Below, one piece after another: positions 33,180-41,110 of a stretch of DNA of 60,074 bases. Both the position numbers and the translations under genes were made by a program. Below the pieces are notes generated by a model. That model was given only the letters and a program-made list of their open reading frames with translations, did not search any database and was not told where the DNA came from. This DNA comes from Alistipes senegalensis. GTDB lineage: Bacteria; Bacteroidota; Bacteroidia; Bacteroidales; Rikenellaceae. Numbering within the stretch: the first letter of the stretch is position 1; every line of letters starts with the position of its first letter. The stretch spans positions 578,724 to 638,797 of the forward strand of contig JAMPDE010000001.1 of assembly GCA_023665825.1 (NCBI GenBank), in the 5' to 3' direction.

Positions 33180-35537
33180 TTAATAAATGTTCAGCCGCAG
33201 GCCGATGTAGAATTTGCGTCCCATGAGCGGCCCCCAGACGTTCATCGAGTTGAAGTCCGTCGAGAACGGCGCGTCGGCATGCAGAATCGGGTCGTGCTGC
33301 CGGTAGTCGCCGATGTTCTCGCAGCCCGCATAGAGGTCGAACTTGCCGATTTTGCGCGTCACCTGCGCGAAGAAAATCGGGTAGCGCGGCGACCAGCGGT
33401 CGTGCGATAAATCGCCGTCCTGCGTCGGAATGCGCATCGGGCCGTTGAGTTGGGCCGTCGCGTCGAATACCCAGCGGCGGAACTTCGTGGCGTATTGCAG
33501 GTTGAGCAGCGTCTTGTACTCGCTCACCAGCGGACGGGCGACGTGGGCTTTCGTGCCGTTCGGACGGGCGATGGTCATCTCGCTGTCCGTGTAGCGGAAC
33601 GTCGCGAAGATGTCGAACCGTTCGACCGGCGTCCACGAGAAGTCGATCTGGTAGGTGTCCGTGTAGCTGCGGCCGTCCGAGCCGTAGAACAGAATGTCCG
33701 TCGGGTCGTACTCTTGGTCGGTCACTACCGCGTGGTCGAATTGGGTGCGGAACCAGTCGAAACTTATCGTCGCGTCGTCCTCGCGCACCAATTTGAAGGT
33801 CTGCGTCAGGCTGCCGCCCACCGTCAGGGCTTTTTCCATGCGGTCGAGCCCCGCGAAACCCGTCGTCGAGAACTTCCCGTCCGCTCCGAGAAATCCGATG
33901 CGGCGTCCCGTCGCCAGCGCGCCGATGTTGTCCGTGATGAGGTTCGTCGAGCGGTAGCCCAGTCCGGCCGACGCACGCAGTGTGGTCGTCGGGGTGATGT
34001 TCCAGCGCAGGTGTCCGCGCGGCGTCACGAAAAAGCGGTCGTAATAGTGGTTGTAGTCGCCGCGAATGCCCGCCACGAGGGAGAATTTGTCCTTGATCGT
34101 GTAGGTGTACTCCGCGTAGGCGCCCGCTTCCTGTTCGTCGCGGTCGAAGTTGTAGTGCCGTTGCGGGTCGTCGTCAATCCAAGGCGTGCGGTTGTCGAGC
34201 CGCTCGCGGAAGTACTGCAAATGCCCTTGCACGCCCACGATAAGCGACGAACGATAGGTGAAATAGTGGTTGTACATCAAGTTGACCGACACCGCGTTTT
34301 CGTTGCCCGCGTAATCGTTCAGCCCGAAATAGGCGTCCTCGTTGTAGTGGTCGAAATCGGCTACGAACGCGATGTTCGAGCGCAGTTCGTCCGCTTCGTC
34401 CTCGTCGTAGACCGCCGCGCCGACGGGCATGCCGATTTTCAGGTAGCCGTTGGCGTTGCGGTTGCGGAGGTGCGAGCCGTAGAGCGTGCCCTCCTTGTCC
34501 CATGCCGTCTGCATCGCATCGCGCATCGCGGCCTTGTCCTTGTAGCCGTACATGCCGCCCAAGCGGTTTTCCTGCACGAACTTCCAGCCCCAGCGGATCT
34601 GCATGCCGTTGTCGGCCGTGTAGAGCCATTTGTTGGCGATGTTGATCTGGTCGGCTTTCGGCAGGTCGCGGAATCCGTCGTGGTTGTGGTCCATTTTGCG
34701 GACGTCGGTGTCCATCGAGCCGTGCAGCAGGATGATGCTCGTCAGTTTCTTGTCTTTCGTCACCGGAAAGGCCGACGAGAGGTTGATTTCGGGACGCAGT
34801 TCGTCGTCTAAATAGAGGTTCACGAAGAGCCGTTCGTCGTCGGTCGGCTTGCGGTGTTCCAGATTGATCTGGCCCGTGATGGCCTCGTGTCCCGCCGTGA
34901 CGGACGAAACGCCTTTCGATACCTGAATCGAGTTCAGCCACATGCCCGGCGTGTAGCTCAATCCGTAGGGGGCGCTCAATCCGCGCATGATCGGACGGTT
35001 TTCGTCCAGAATCTGCGTGTAGGTGCCCGCCAGTCCGAGCATCTTGATTTGGCGTGCGCCCGAAATGGCATCGCTGTACCCGACGGTTACCGACGCCGAG
35101 TTCTCGAACGATTCGGCCAAGTTGCAGCAGGCCATTTTGCAGAGACCGGCAAACGAAATGGTTTCGTTTTTGAGCAATCCGTCCCGCTTAATAAAATTGC
35201 CGCTCAAAGAGCCGTCGACGGTGACGGTTTCGAGTTCCAGCCCGTCGGCGCGCAGGGCGAAATCGGCACGGTCGAGGCCGTCGGCCATGCGGAGCGTGTC
35301 GTTCTCGTAGCCTAAATAGGTGGCCACGAGCCGGTCGTAGCCTTTCACGCGGTGGATTCGGAAATTGCCGTCGGCATCGGCGCTCGCGCCGACGGTCGTG
35401 CCCGCCCAGTAAACGGCGGCTCCGGCGAGCGGTTGGTTTTCGGTGTCGCGCACCGTGCCGCGCAGCTCCTGCGCTCGGAGGGCCGAGCCGGCGAAGAGGG
35501 CGAATAGACATGCGACGATCGTTGTGCAGTGTTTCAT
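33180..35537 (-). CDS. TonB-dependent receptor of the metal locus
   Basis: A 785-residue outer-membrane receptor. A signal peptide (first 22 residues) is followed by a carboxypeptidase-like regulatory domain (ELRGTVRDTENQPLAGAAVYW, about 23-100), a plug domain, and a barrel ending KFYIGLRLNIY with an aromatic C-terminus. The plug contains CKMACCNLAESFE (about 133-145), a Cys-rich motif I associate with receptors encoded beside HMA proteins in this phylum, so a metal or metal chelate is the likely cargo (inference). The ATG at 35537 was chosen because the frame upstream crosses the promoter. Confidence 0.9.
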   Translation of the reverse strand: MKHCTTIVACLFALFAGSALRAQELRGTVRDTENQPLAGAAVYWAGTTVGASADADGNFRIHRVKGYDRLVATYLGYENDTLRMADGLDRADFALRADGLELETVTVDGSLSGNFIKRDGLLKNETISFAGLCKMACCNLAESFENSASVTVGYSDAISGARQIKMLGLAGTYTQILDENRPIMRGLSAPYGLSYTPGMWLNSIQVSKGVSSVTAGHEAITGQINLEHRKPTDDERLFVNLYLDDELRPEINLSSAFPVTKDKKLTSIILLHGSMDTDVRKMDHNHDGFRDLPKADQINIANKWLYTADNGMQIRWGWKFVQENRLGGMYGYKDKAAMRDAMQTAWDKEGTLYGSHLRNRNANGYLKIGMPVGAAVYDEDEADELRSNIAFVADFDHYNEDAYFGLNDYAGNENAVSVNLMYNHYFTYRSSLIVGVQGHLQYFRERLDNRTPWIDDDPQRHYNFDRDEQEAGAYAEYTYTIKDKFSLVAGIRGDYNHYYDRFFVTPRGHLRWNITPTTTLRASAGLGYRSTNLITDNIGALATGRRIGFLGADGKFSTTGFAGLDRMEKALTVGGSLTQTFKLVREDDATISFDWFRTQFDHAVVTDQEYDPTDILFYGSDGRSYTDTYQIDFSWTPVERFDIFATFRYTDSEMTIARPNGTKAHVARPLVSEYKTLLNLQYATKFRRWVFDATAQLNGPMRIPTQDGDLSHDRWSPRYPIFFAQVTRKIGKFDLYAGCENIGDYRQHDPILHADAPFSTDFNSMNVWGPLMGRKFYIGLRLNIY

Positions 35538-35565
35538 AAGAATTTTTTCTGTTTGTTTTCGCGGA

Positions 35566-35573
35566 CAAAAGTA
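35566..35573 (-). promoter_or_regulatory. -7 box for the TonB receptor gene
   Basis: TACTTTTG on the minus strand fits TAnnTTTG and lies 28 bases before the receptor ATG. The palindrome at 35582-35605 covers the -33 region. Confidence 0.55.
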
Positions 35574-35581
35574 ACGCATCT

Positions 35582-35605
35582 CGGTTGCAACCGGGTTGCA
35601 AACCG
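35582..35605. promoter_or_regulatory. Candidate operator palindrome upstream of the TonB receptor
   Basis: Two near-identical dyads lie side by side: GGTTGCAACC (35583-35592, a perfect palindrome) and GGGTTGCAAACC (35593-35604). Together they make a 24-base near-palindrome in the spacer between fur and the receptor gene, overlapping the expected -33 region. A repressor bound here would block the receptor promoter. The adjacent Fur-family protein is the obvious candidate. Confidence 0.45.
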
Positions 35606-35611
35606 CGATGT

Positions 35612-36040
35612 TCAATGTTGTTGTTTCGTTCGACAATCGGGACATACCCCTTTCATCAGGTAATTGATCTGACGGACCTCGAATCCGGCCGGGTACTTGA
35701 TAGCCGGAATATGCGTTTGTTCGAGACAATAGGTCCGGCCGCATCGTTCGCAGTGGAAATGGCAATGCAGTTCATCGGGCGTGCAGTCGTGGTCGTTGTA
35801 GCAGATGCAGTATTTCGTCGCGCCGCTGCCGTCTTCGACGATGTGAAGCAGGTGGTGTGCGGCGAAAAGCGTCAGCGTGCGGAAGATCGACGATTTGTCG
35901 ACCGTTTCCGTCGCGGCTTCCAGATCGGCGAGGCTGAACGTGTCGCTGAATCGCTCGATGGCTTGCAGTACGAGTATCCGTACGGCCGTCGGACGTATGT
36001 CGTGGCGCGAGAGAATTTCCTCGCAGTGTTTCTCGTTCAT
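35612..36040 (-). CDS. Fur-family metal-responsive regulator
   Basis: A 142-residue Fur-family protein. The N-terminal winged helix contains RPTAVRILVLQAIE and FSLADLEAATETVDKSSIFRTLTLF (recognition helix SSIFRTL). The dimerisation domain has HCHFHCERCGRTYCLE and a C-terminal CPDC pair, giving the two CxxC pairs of a structural zinc site, plus His residues for sensing. Which metal it senses (iron, zinc, other) cannot be told. It sits inside the metal locus just upstream of the TonB receptor gene it may control. Confidence 0.9.
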   Translation of the reverse strand: MNEKHCEEILSRHDIRPTAVRILVLQAIERFSDTFSLADLEAATETVDKSSIFRTLTLFAAHHLLHIVEDGSGATKYCICYNDHDCTPDELHCHFHCERCGRTYCLEQTHIPAIKYPAGFEVRQINYLMKGVCPDCRTKQQH

Positions 36041-36125
36041 CGATTGAAAGTAACGGCTAAAACTGTAAAAAGTTCCCGATAATCCGATTCGTCCGTGCGA
36101 ATCGGATGCGACCGAAGCGGGTCGG

Positions 36126-36545
36126 TCAGCAGTGTGCGGGAGGGGCACGGAGACCCGTGCAACGCACCGTGCCGTGACACAGAAATCCGACCCTGCGGTC
36201 GGCGATGCGTTCGTAGAAAGAGCCGTCTGCAACGGCCGGCGCTTCGTCGGGCACGATAACCGCGACTGCCGGAAGCACGGTTTTGTCCGTGCGTTCGTCG
36301 TTGCCGTTGGTGTAGAGTGCGATTTCGGTGGAGTGGCGGCCGCAGCGACAGGCGGAGTGCCATTCGGCGTCGCGTTCCGCTGCGTCGTCGGCTGCCGCAT
36401 GATGTTGGTGCGCATGGCAGCAGACTGCTTCCGTGCGGGCGTGCATCGCCTTGCAGCGGCACGACAGCGAGGCATACGCAGGCCCGATGGCTGTCAGCAG
36501 ATAGACGACCAGCAACCAGCATGCTATGGAACGCTTCGTACGCAT
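36126..36545 (-). CDS. Exported Cys/His-rich protein, unrecognised
   Basis: A 139-residue protein I cannot assign. A signal peptide (MRTKRSIACWLLVVYLLTAI to about PAYA) is followed by a segment dense in metal-ligand residues: SCRCKAMHARTEAVCCHAHQ, a His/Ala/Asp stretch, and WHSACRCGRHSTEIALYTNG, then a C-terminal part ending RAPPAHC. About ten Cys and ten His in 115 mature residues suggest metal binding in the periplasm. It is the first gene of the metal locus, 85 bases before fur, and loosely resembles short Cys-rich proteins found beside HMA/TonB genes in this phylum. Confidence 0.65.
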   Translation of the reverse strand: MRTKRSIACWLLVVYLLTAIGPAYASLSCRCKAMHARTEAVCCHAHQHHAAADDAAERDAEWHSACRCGRHSTEIALYTNGNDERTDKTVLPAVAVIVPDEAPAVADGSFYERIADRRVGFLCHGTVRCTGLRAPPAHC

Positions 36546-36602
36546 TTTTATTAGCGCGGCAGACCGTTCGGCGGTTCGGAACGTCATCTTCGCTTCCGAC
36601 CG
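36545..36602 (+). repeat. Degenerate copy of the 60-base dispersed repeat
   Basis: Begins TTTTTATTAGCGCGGC like the other copies and keeps GCGGTTCGGAACG, but the right half is diverged. It lies in the leader of the Cys/His-rich gene, touching its start codon. Confidence 0.4.
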
Positions 36603-36624
36603 CTTGTTCGGGCTTTGCAGCGAA

Positions 36625-36632
36625 CAAAGATA
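36625..36632 (-). promoter_or_regulatory. -7 box for the metal locus
   Basis: TATCTTTG on the minus strand, 79 bases before the ATG of the Cys/His-rich gene. The leader would include the degenerate repeat. Confidence 0.55.
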
Positions 36633-36675
36633 CGAAAAAATCGGGAATCGGGATGGGATTTCTGCTTTTTCGTTC

Positions 36676-36683
36676 TATTTTTG
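36676..36683 (+). promoter_or_regulatory. -7 box for tgt
   Basis: TATTTTTG on the plus strand, seven bases before the tgt ATG, so the mRNA should start at or within a base or two of the start codon. Confidence 0.5.
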
Positions 36684-36690
36684 TCCCGTT

Positions 36691-37827
36691 ATGAGCCTCC
36701 GATTCACCGTTCAATACAAAGACGCTGCCACGCATGCGCGGGCAGGCGAGCTGCTGACCGATCACGGGGTGATCCGCACCCCGATTTTCATGCCCGTAGG
36801 TACGGCCGCGACCGTCAAGGGCATTTTCCACCGCGACGTGCGCGACGAGGCGCGGGCGCAAATCATTCTGGCTAATACCTATCACCTCTACCTGCGTCCG
36901 GGCATGGACATCATCGAGCGGGCGGGCGGCGTGCACCGCTTCTCGACGTGGGAAGGTCCCATGCTCACCGACAGCGGCGGATTTCAGGTCTTTTCGCTGG
37001 CGGCGTGCCGCAAGCTGACCGAAGAGGGGTGCCATTTCCGCTCGCATATCGACGGGTCGAAACACTTGTTCACGCCCGAAAGCGTCATCGACACCGAGCG
37101 CACCATCGGTGCCGACATCATGATGGCGTTCGACGAGTGCCCGCCGGGCGATGCGCCGCGCGAATACGCGGCCAAGTCGCTCGACCTGACCGAACGCTGG
37201 CTCGACCGCTGTTTCAATCGCTATCACCAGACCCAGCCCAAATACGGCCACTATCAGGCATTGTTCCCGATCGTGCAGGGCTGCACCTATCCCGACCTGC
37301 GGGTGCGGGCGGCCGAAAACGTGCAGCGTTACGATGCTGATGGCTACGCAATCGGCGGGCTGGCCGTCGGCGAGCCGACCGAGACGATGTACGAGATGAT
37401 CGAGGTGGTCGATGCCGTCCTGCCGCAGGACAAACCGCGTTATCTGATGGGGGTCGGCACGCCGTCCAATATCTTGGAAGGCATCGCGCGCGGGGTGGAC
37501 ATGTTCGACTGCGTGATGCCGACGCGCAACGGGCGCAACGGCCAGCTCTTCACGCTCGAAGGCACGATCAACATCCGCAACAAAAAGTGGGAGGACGATT
37601 TCACGCCCATCGACCCCGACGGCACGGCCTTTGTCGACAGGCTCTATTCCAAAGCCTACCTGCACCACCTGACCGTCTGCGGCGAGATGCTGGCGGCGCA
37701 GATCGCTTCGCTGCACAACATCGCGTTCTACTTGCGCTTGGTGACGCTGGCCCGCGAACACATCGTGGCGGGCGATTTCGCGGCGTGGAAAGAACAGACC
37801 GTCGCCAAACTCGGCCGACGGCTCTGA
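36691..37827 (+). CDS. tgt: Queuine/preQ1 tRNA-guanine transglycosylase
   Basis: Exchanges guanine-34 for preQ1 in tRNAs with GUN anticodons. The 378-residue TIM barrel shows TPIFMPVGTAATVKG, ANTYHLYLRPG, MLTDSGGFQVFSLA with the catalytic Asp, VQGCTYPDLR, GGLAVGEP, RYLMGVGTPSNILEG and a second catalytic Asp in DMFDCVMPTRNGRNG. Of the C-terminal zinc site, the conserved Cys-X-Cys-X2-Cys is absent: the expected region reads IDPDGTAFVDRLYSKAYLHH. That loss is noted in some Bacteroidetes-type Tgt proteins but should be kept in mind. The upstream frame extension was ignored. Confidence 0.95.
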   Translation: MSLRFTVQYKDAATHARAGELLTDHGVIRTPIFMPVGTAATVKGIFHRDVRDEARAQIILANTYHLYLRPGMDIIERAGGVHRFSTWEGPMLTDSGGFQVFSLAACRKLTEEGCHFRSHIDGSKHLFTPESVIDTERTIGADIMMAFDECPPGDAPREYAAKSLDLTERWLDRCFNRYHQTQPKYGHYQALFPIVQGCTYPDLRVRAAENVQRYDADGYAIGGLAVGEPTETMYEMIEVVDAVLPQDKPRYLMGVGTPSNILEGIARGVDMFDCVMPTRNGRNGQLFTLEGTINIRNKKWEDDFTPIDPDGTAFVDRLYSKAYLHHLTVCGEMLAAQIASLHNIAFYLRLVTLAREHIVAGDFAAWKEQTVAKLGRRL

Positions 37828-37896
37828 ACGACGGCGAATCGGACGTCCGGGATGAAAATTCCTCGCGCCCCGCGCCGCATTCCGCATTAGATTTAT

Positions 37897-37904
37897 TACC
37901 TTTG
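37897..37904 (+). promoter_or_regulatory. -7 box for the lptG-like operon
   Basis: TACCTTTG on the plus strand, six bases before the ATG at 37911, implying a leaderless transcript. Confidence 0.5.
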
Positions 37905-37910
37905 CGACTG

Positions 37911-39014
37911 ATGAAACTGCCCTTTCCCGGCTTCAAAATTCTGGACCGGTACATACTGGGGAAATTTCTTTCGACCTATTTCTTCGCCATCGCGATGATT
38001 ATCGTCATCGTGGTGACGTTCGACTACGTGGAGAAAATCGACGACTTCACCGAGCTCAAAGCCCCTTGGAAAGCGATTATTCTTGACTATTACCTCAATT
38101 TCATCCCCTTCTTCGTCAACCAGTTCAGCGGACTGTTCACTTTCATCGCCTGCATCTTCTTCACCTCGAAGATGGCCTACCAGACCGAAATCATCGCCAT
38201 GTTGTCGGGCGGCATGTCGTTCCGGCGGCTCATGTGGCCGTACTTTCTCGGGGCGACCATCATCGCCGCGCTGTCGCTGACGTTGAGCCTGTGGCTGATT
38301 CCCATTTCGCAGCAGCACATCGTACGCTTCGAGGCGAAATACGTCAAGCGGCACAAGAACGGTTCGTTCGACCGCCACATCTACCGGCAGATCGCGCCCG
38401 GAACCTTCGCCTACATTCGCGGATACAACGAGCAGAACCAGCAGGCGTCGTTCCTCGCGCTGGAGCATTACCAAAGCGGTACGATGACCTGCTCGCTGGA
38501 AGCGGCCGACGTCAAGTTCGACCCCGAATCCAAACGCTGGACGGCTCCGCGCTATACCCAGCGGCTGTTCGACGAAGCCGGTGCCGAGACCTTCTCGCAG
38601 CACCGCAACCTCGACACGCTCATCAACCTCGAAGTCACCGAGCTGGGCCGCATCAGCGAACTGATCCAGACCATGAACATCGTCGAACTCGACGATTTTC
38701 TCGACCAGCAGCGCGACAAGGGTTCCGACGAACTCAACATCATCGAGGTGGAGCGCCATTCGCGGTTTGCCTTTCCGCTTTCGACTTTCATTCTGACGCT
38801 CATCGGCGTGTCGCTCTCCTCGCGCAAGGTGCGCGGCGGTACGGGCCTGCATATCGGCGTCGGCATCACGCTCTGTTTCTCGTATATTCTTTTCAACCGC
38901 TTCTTCGCCGAGTTCGCCAAGAGCGGCACGCTTCCCCCTTGGGTCGCCGTGTGGCTGCCCAATATCATCTACCTGTGCATCGCGGTCTATCTCTACCGCA
39001 AGGCACCCAAATAA
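37911..39014 (+). CDS. LptF/LptG family permease
   Basis: Inner-membrane part of the lipopolysaccharide export ABC transporter, or a paralogue. The 367-residue protein has three N-terminal transmembrane helices (starting near LSTYFFAIAMIIVIVVTFDY), a periplasmic beta-jellyroll (about 130-265), and three C-terminal helices. FKILDRYILGKFLSTY at the N-terminus and HSRFAFPLSTFILTLIGVSL near the C-terminus are typical of the YjgP/YjgQ family. Whether it is LptF or LptG cannot be settled; only one copy is in the window. PASTA, pseudouridine synthase and ygiQ genes follow closely. Confidence 0.88.
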   Translation: MKLPFPGFKILDRYILGKFLSTYFFAIAMIIVIVVTFDYVEKIDDFTELKAPWKAIILDYYLNFIPFFVNQFSGLFTFIACIFFTSKMAYQTEIIAMLSGGMSFRRLMWPYFLGATIIAALSLTLSLWLIPISQQHIVRFEAKYVKRHKNGSFDRHIYRQIAPGTFAYIRGYNEQNQQASFLALEHYQSGTMTCSLEAADVKFDPESKRWTAPRYTQRLFDEAGAETFSQHRNLDTLINLEVTELGRISELIQTMNIVELDDFLDQQRDKGSDELNIIEVERHSRFAFPLSTFILTLIGVSLSSRKVRGGTGLHIGVGITLCFSYILFNRFFAEFAKSGTLPPWVAVWLPNIIYLCIAVYLYRKAPK

Positions 39015-39026
39015 AAACCGGTCGTC

Positions 39027-40019
39027 ATGAATATGAATACCCGTCGCAAACCTCGTCCTACCCGTCTCGAACAGCTGAAACAGCATCCGCTGCTCTGGAA
39101 CATCCTGCTTATCGTCGCCACGATTTTCGTTTTGGCGGTCGCGGCGCATTTCGTCATGCAGTTGGGGACGCGGCACGGTTCGCGGCGTACGGTGCCCGAT
39201 TTTACGGGTGCCCGGTTGGACGACGCGCTGCGCATCGCCCAGCGCAACGGCCTGCGCATCTCCGTCAACGATTCGTTGTTCGTGCCCGCCTACGAGGGGG
39301 GTATCGTGCTCGACCAGCTGCCGCAGCGGGGCGTCGAGGTGAAGCCCGACCGCACGATTTACGTCACCATCAACGCTTTCCGCGAGAAATTGGTGCCCGT
39401 GCCCTACGTCGCGGGCCGTTCGCTCCGGCAGGCCAAAAACATGTTGGAAATCGCCGGTCTGGAAATCGCCGAGCTGGTCTACCGGCCCGATATCGCGACG
39501 AACTACGTGTTGGAGGAGTTCTGCGGGCGCACGGAGGTGACTGAAACGGCGCGGCTGGAAGCCGAATTCGGGTCGGGCGTCACGTTGTACGTGGGGGTCG
39601 AGCCCGCGAACAACCGCACGACCGTGCCGGTACTGGTCGGTTATACGCTCAAACAGGCCAAAAGCCGGTTGTGGGAGTTGGGGCTGAATGTCGGGCGCGT
39701 CGTTTACGACGAGGGCATCAATTTGTTGAATCAGAAGGATGCCTGCGTTTACGGCCAGACGCCTGCATTCGACCGTCCTGCGCGGCTCGGCGACCGGGTC
39801 GATTTGCGTTTGACGCTCGACCGTCGGAAGGTCGAGGAACAACTCGCCATTATCGAGGATGCGGCCCAAGCCGCTGCCGCAGAACGTCTGCGCCGCGAGC
39901 AGGAGCGGGCCGATTCGCTCGAATCGGCGGAGTTCCTGCGGTCGCTCGGGCTGGGGGCGCCTGCCGAACCCGCTGTGGTGCCCGAGTCGCACTACGATAA
40001 CGAAGGATTTTTCGATTGA
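39027..40019 (+). CDS. Membrane-anchored PASTA domain protein
   Basis: A 330-residue protein with a basic N-terminus, one transmembrane helix (about 25-45, NILLIVATIFVLAVAAHFVM) and three PASTA repeats in the periplasm, visible as RRTVPDFTGARLDDALRIA, VPVPYVAGRSLRQAKNMLE and TVPVLVGYTLKQAKSRLWE. The C-terminal 60 residues are helical and charged. PASTA domains usually bind peptidoglycan fragments and cap Ser/Thr kinases or penicillin-binding proteins; here there is neither. It overlaps the pseudouridine synthase start by one base. Confidence 0.88.
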   Translation: MNMNTRRKPRPTRLEQLKQHPLLWNILLIVATIFVLAVAAHFVMQLGTRHGSRRTVPDFTGARLDDALRIAQRNGLRISVNDSLFVPAYEGGIVLDQLPQRGVEVKPDRTIYVTINAFREKLVPVPYVAGRSLRQAKNMLEIAGLEIAELVYRPDIATNYVLEEFCGRTEVTETARLEAEFGSGVTLYVGVEPANNRTTVPVLVGYTLKQAKSRLWELGLNVGRVVYDEGINLLNQKDACVYGQTPAFDRPARLGDRVDLRLTLDRRKVEEQLAIIEDAAQAAAAERLRREQERADSLESAEFLRSLGLGAPAEPAVVPESHYDNEGFFD

Positions 40020-41098
40020 TGGACGAACTGCGCCATACGGAGCTCTCTGAAGACCCCGCATGGGACGATACGGAGCGGTCGGACGAGGACGACGAGGCGG
40101 CGGGGCTCTACGAGCACTTCGCTGTCACGGCCGACAAGGGCCAGTCGCTGCTGCGGCTCGACAAGTTCCTCACGGCCCACATGCTGCACACCTCGCGCAA
40201 CCGCATTCAGGCGGCGGCCGACAGCGGCAACATCCTCGTAAACGGTGTGGCGGCTAAATCCAGCTACAAAGTAAAGCCGTTCGACCACATTCAGGTCGTG
40301 CTGCCCTATCCCAAACGCGATTACGAGATTTTTCCCGAAGATATTCCGCTCGTGATTCCCTACGAGGACGACGACATCGTCATCGTCGACAAACCGGCGG
40401 GCATGGTCGTGCATCCGGGCGTGGGCAATCGCAGCGGGACGCTGGTCAATGCCATGACGTGGCACCTGCGCACGCTGCCGATGTTCTGCGAGGGCAACAC
40501 CCGCGCGGGACTGGTGCACCGCATTGACAAGAATACTTCCGGCCTGCTCGTCATGGCCAAGAACGAACAGGCGCTGGCCCGTCTGGGCAAGCAGTTCTTC
40601 GACCACTCCATCCAGCGGCGTTACGTGGCGTTGGTGTGGGGCAATTTCGACGAGGACGAGGGCACCATTACGGGCAACATCGGCCGCAGTCCGCGCGAGC
40701 GGCAGAAGATGTACGTCTTCGCCGACGGGTCGGACGGCAAGTGGGCCGTGACCCATTGGCGGGTGTTGCGCCGGTTCGGGTACGTGACGCTGGTCGAGTG
40801 CCGGCTGGAAACGGGCCGCACGCACCAGATCCGCGTGCACATGGCGTGGATCGGCCATCCGTTGTTCAACGACGAGCGTTACGGCGGCGACCGGATTCTG
40901 AAAGGCACCACGTTCGCGAAATACAAGCAGTTCATCGAGAATTGTTTCGCCGTGATGCCGCGCCACGCATTGCACGCACGGCTGTTGGGCTTCGAGCATC
41001 CGGCTACGCACAAGCAGGTGTCGTTCGAGAGCGAACTTCCGGCCGATTTCAAGGAGCTGCTGGCCAAGTGGGAAAAATACACCAATTCGGAATTGTGA
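40019..41098 (+). CDS. RluD-like 23S rRNA pseudouridine synthase
   Basis: A 359-residue RluA/RluD-family enzyme. An acidic N-terminal extension (about 30 residues) precedes an S4 RNA-binding domain (RLDKFLTAHMLHTSRNRIQ), then the catalytic domain with LVHRIDKNTSGLLVMAKN (catalytic Asp in HRIDKNTSG) and LETGRTHQIRVHM. The start at 40019 overlaps the PASTA stop (TGATGG); the alternative TTG at 40016 is less likely. The exact target uridines are inferred from family only. Confidence 0.93.
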   Translation: MDELRHTELSEDPAWDDTERSDEDDEAAGLYEHFAVTADKGQSLLRLDKFLTAHMLHTSRNRIQAAADSGNILVNGVAAKSSYKVKPFDHIQVVLPYPKRDYEIFPEDIPLVIPYEDDDIVIVDKPAGMVVHPGVGNRSGTLVNAMTWHLRTLPMFCEGNTRAGLVHRIDKNTSGLLVMAKNEQALARLGKQFFDHSIQRRYVALVWGNFDEDEGTITGNIGRSPRERQKMYVFADGSDGKWAVTHWRVLRRFGYVTLVECRLETGRTHQIRVHMAWIGHPLFNDERYGGDRILKGTTFAKYKQFIENCFAVMPRHALHARLLGFEHPATHKQVSFESELPADFKELLAKWEKYTNSEL

Positions 41099-41110
41099 AT
41101 TGACACAATC

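Noticed and set aside
41091..41110. AATT-rich words around the rluD-like stop as a repeat
   Set aside because: Short and similar to loose AATTC/GAATT words in other gaps; no defined unit or boundary.
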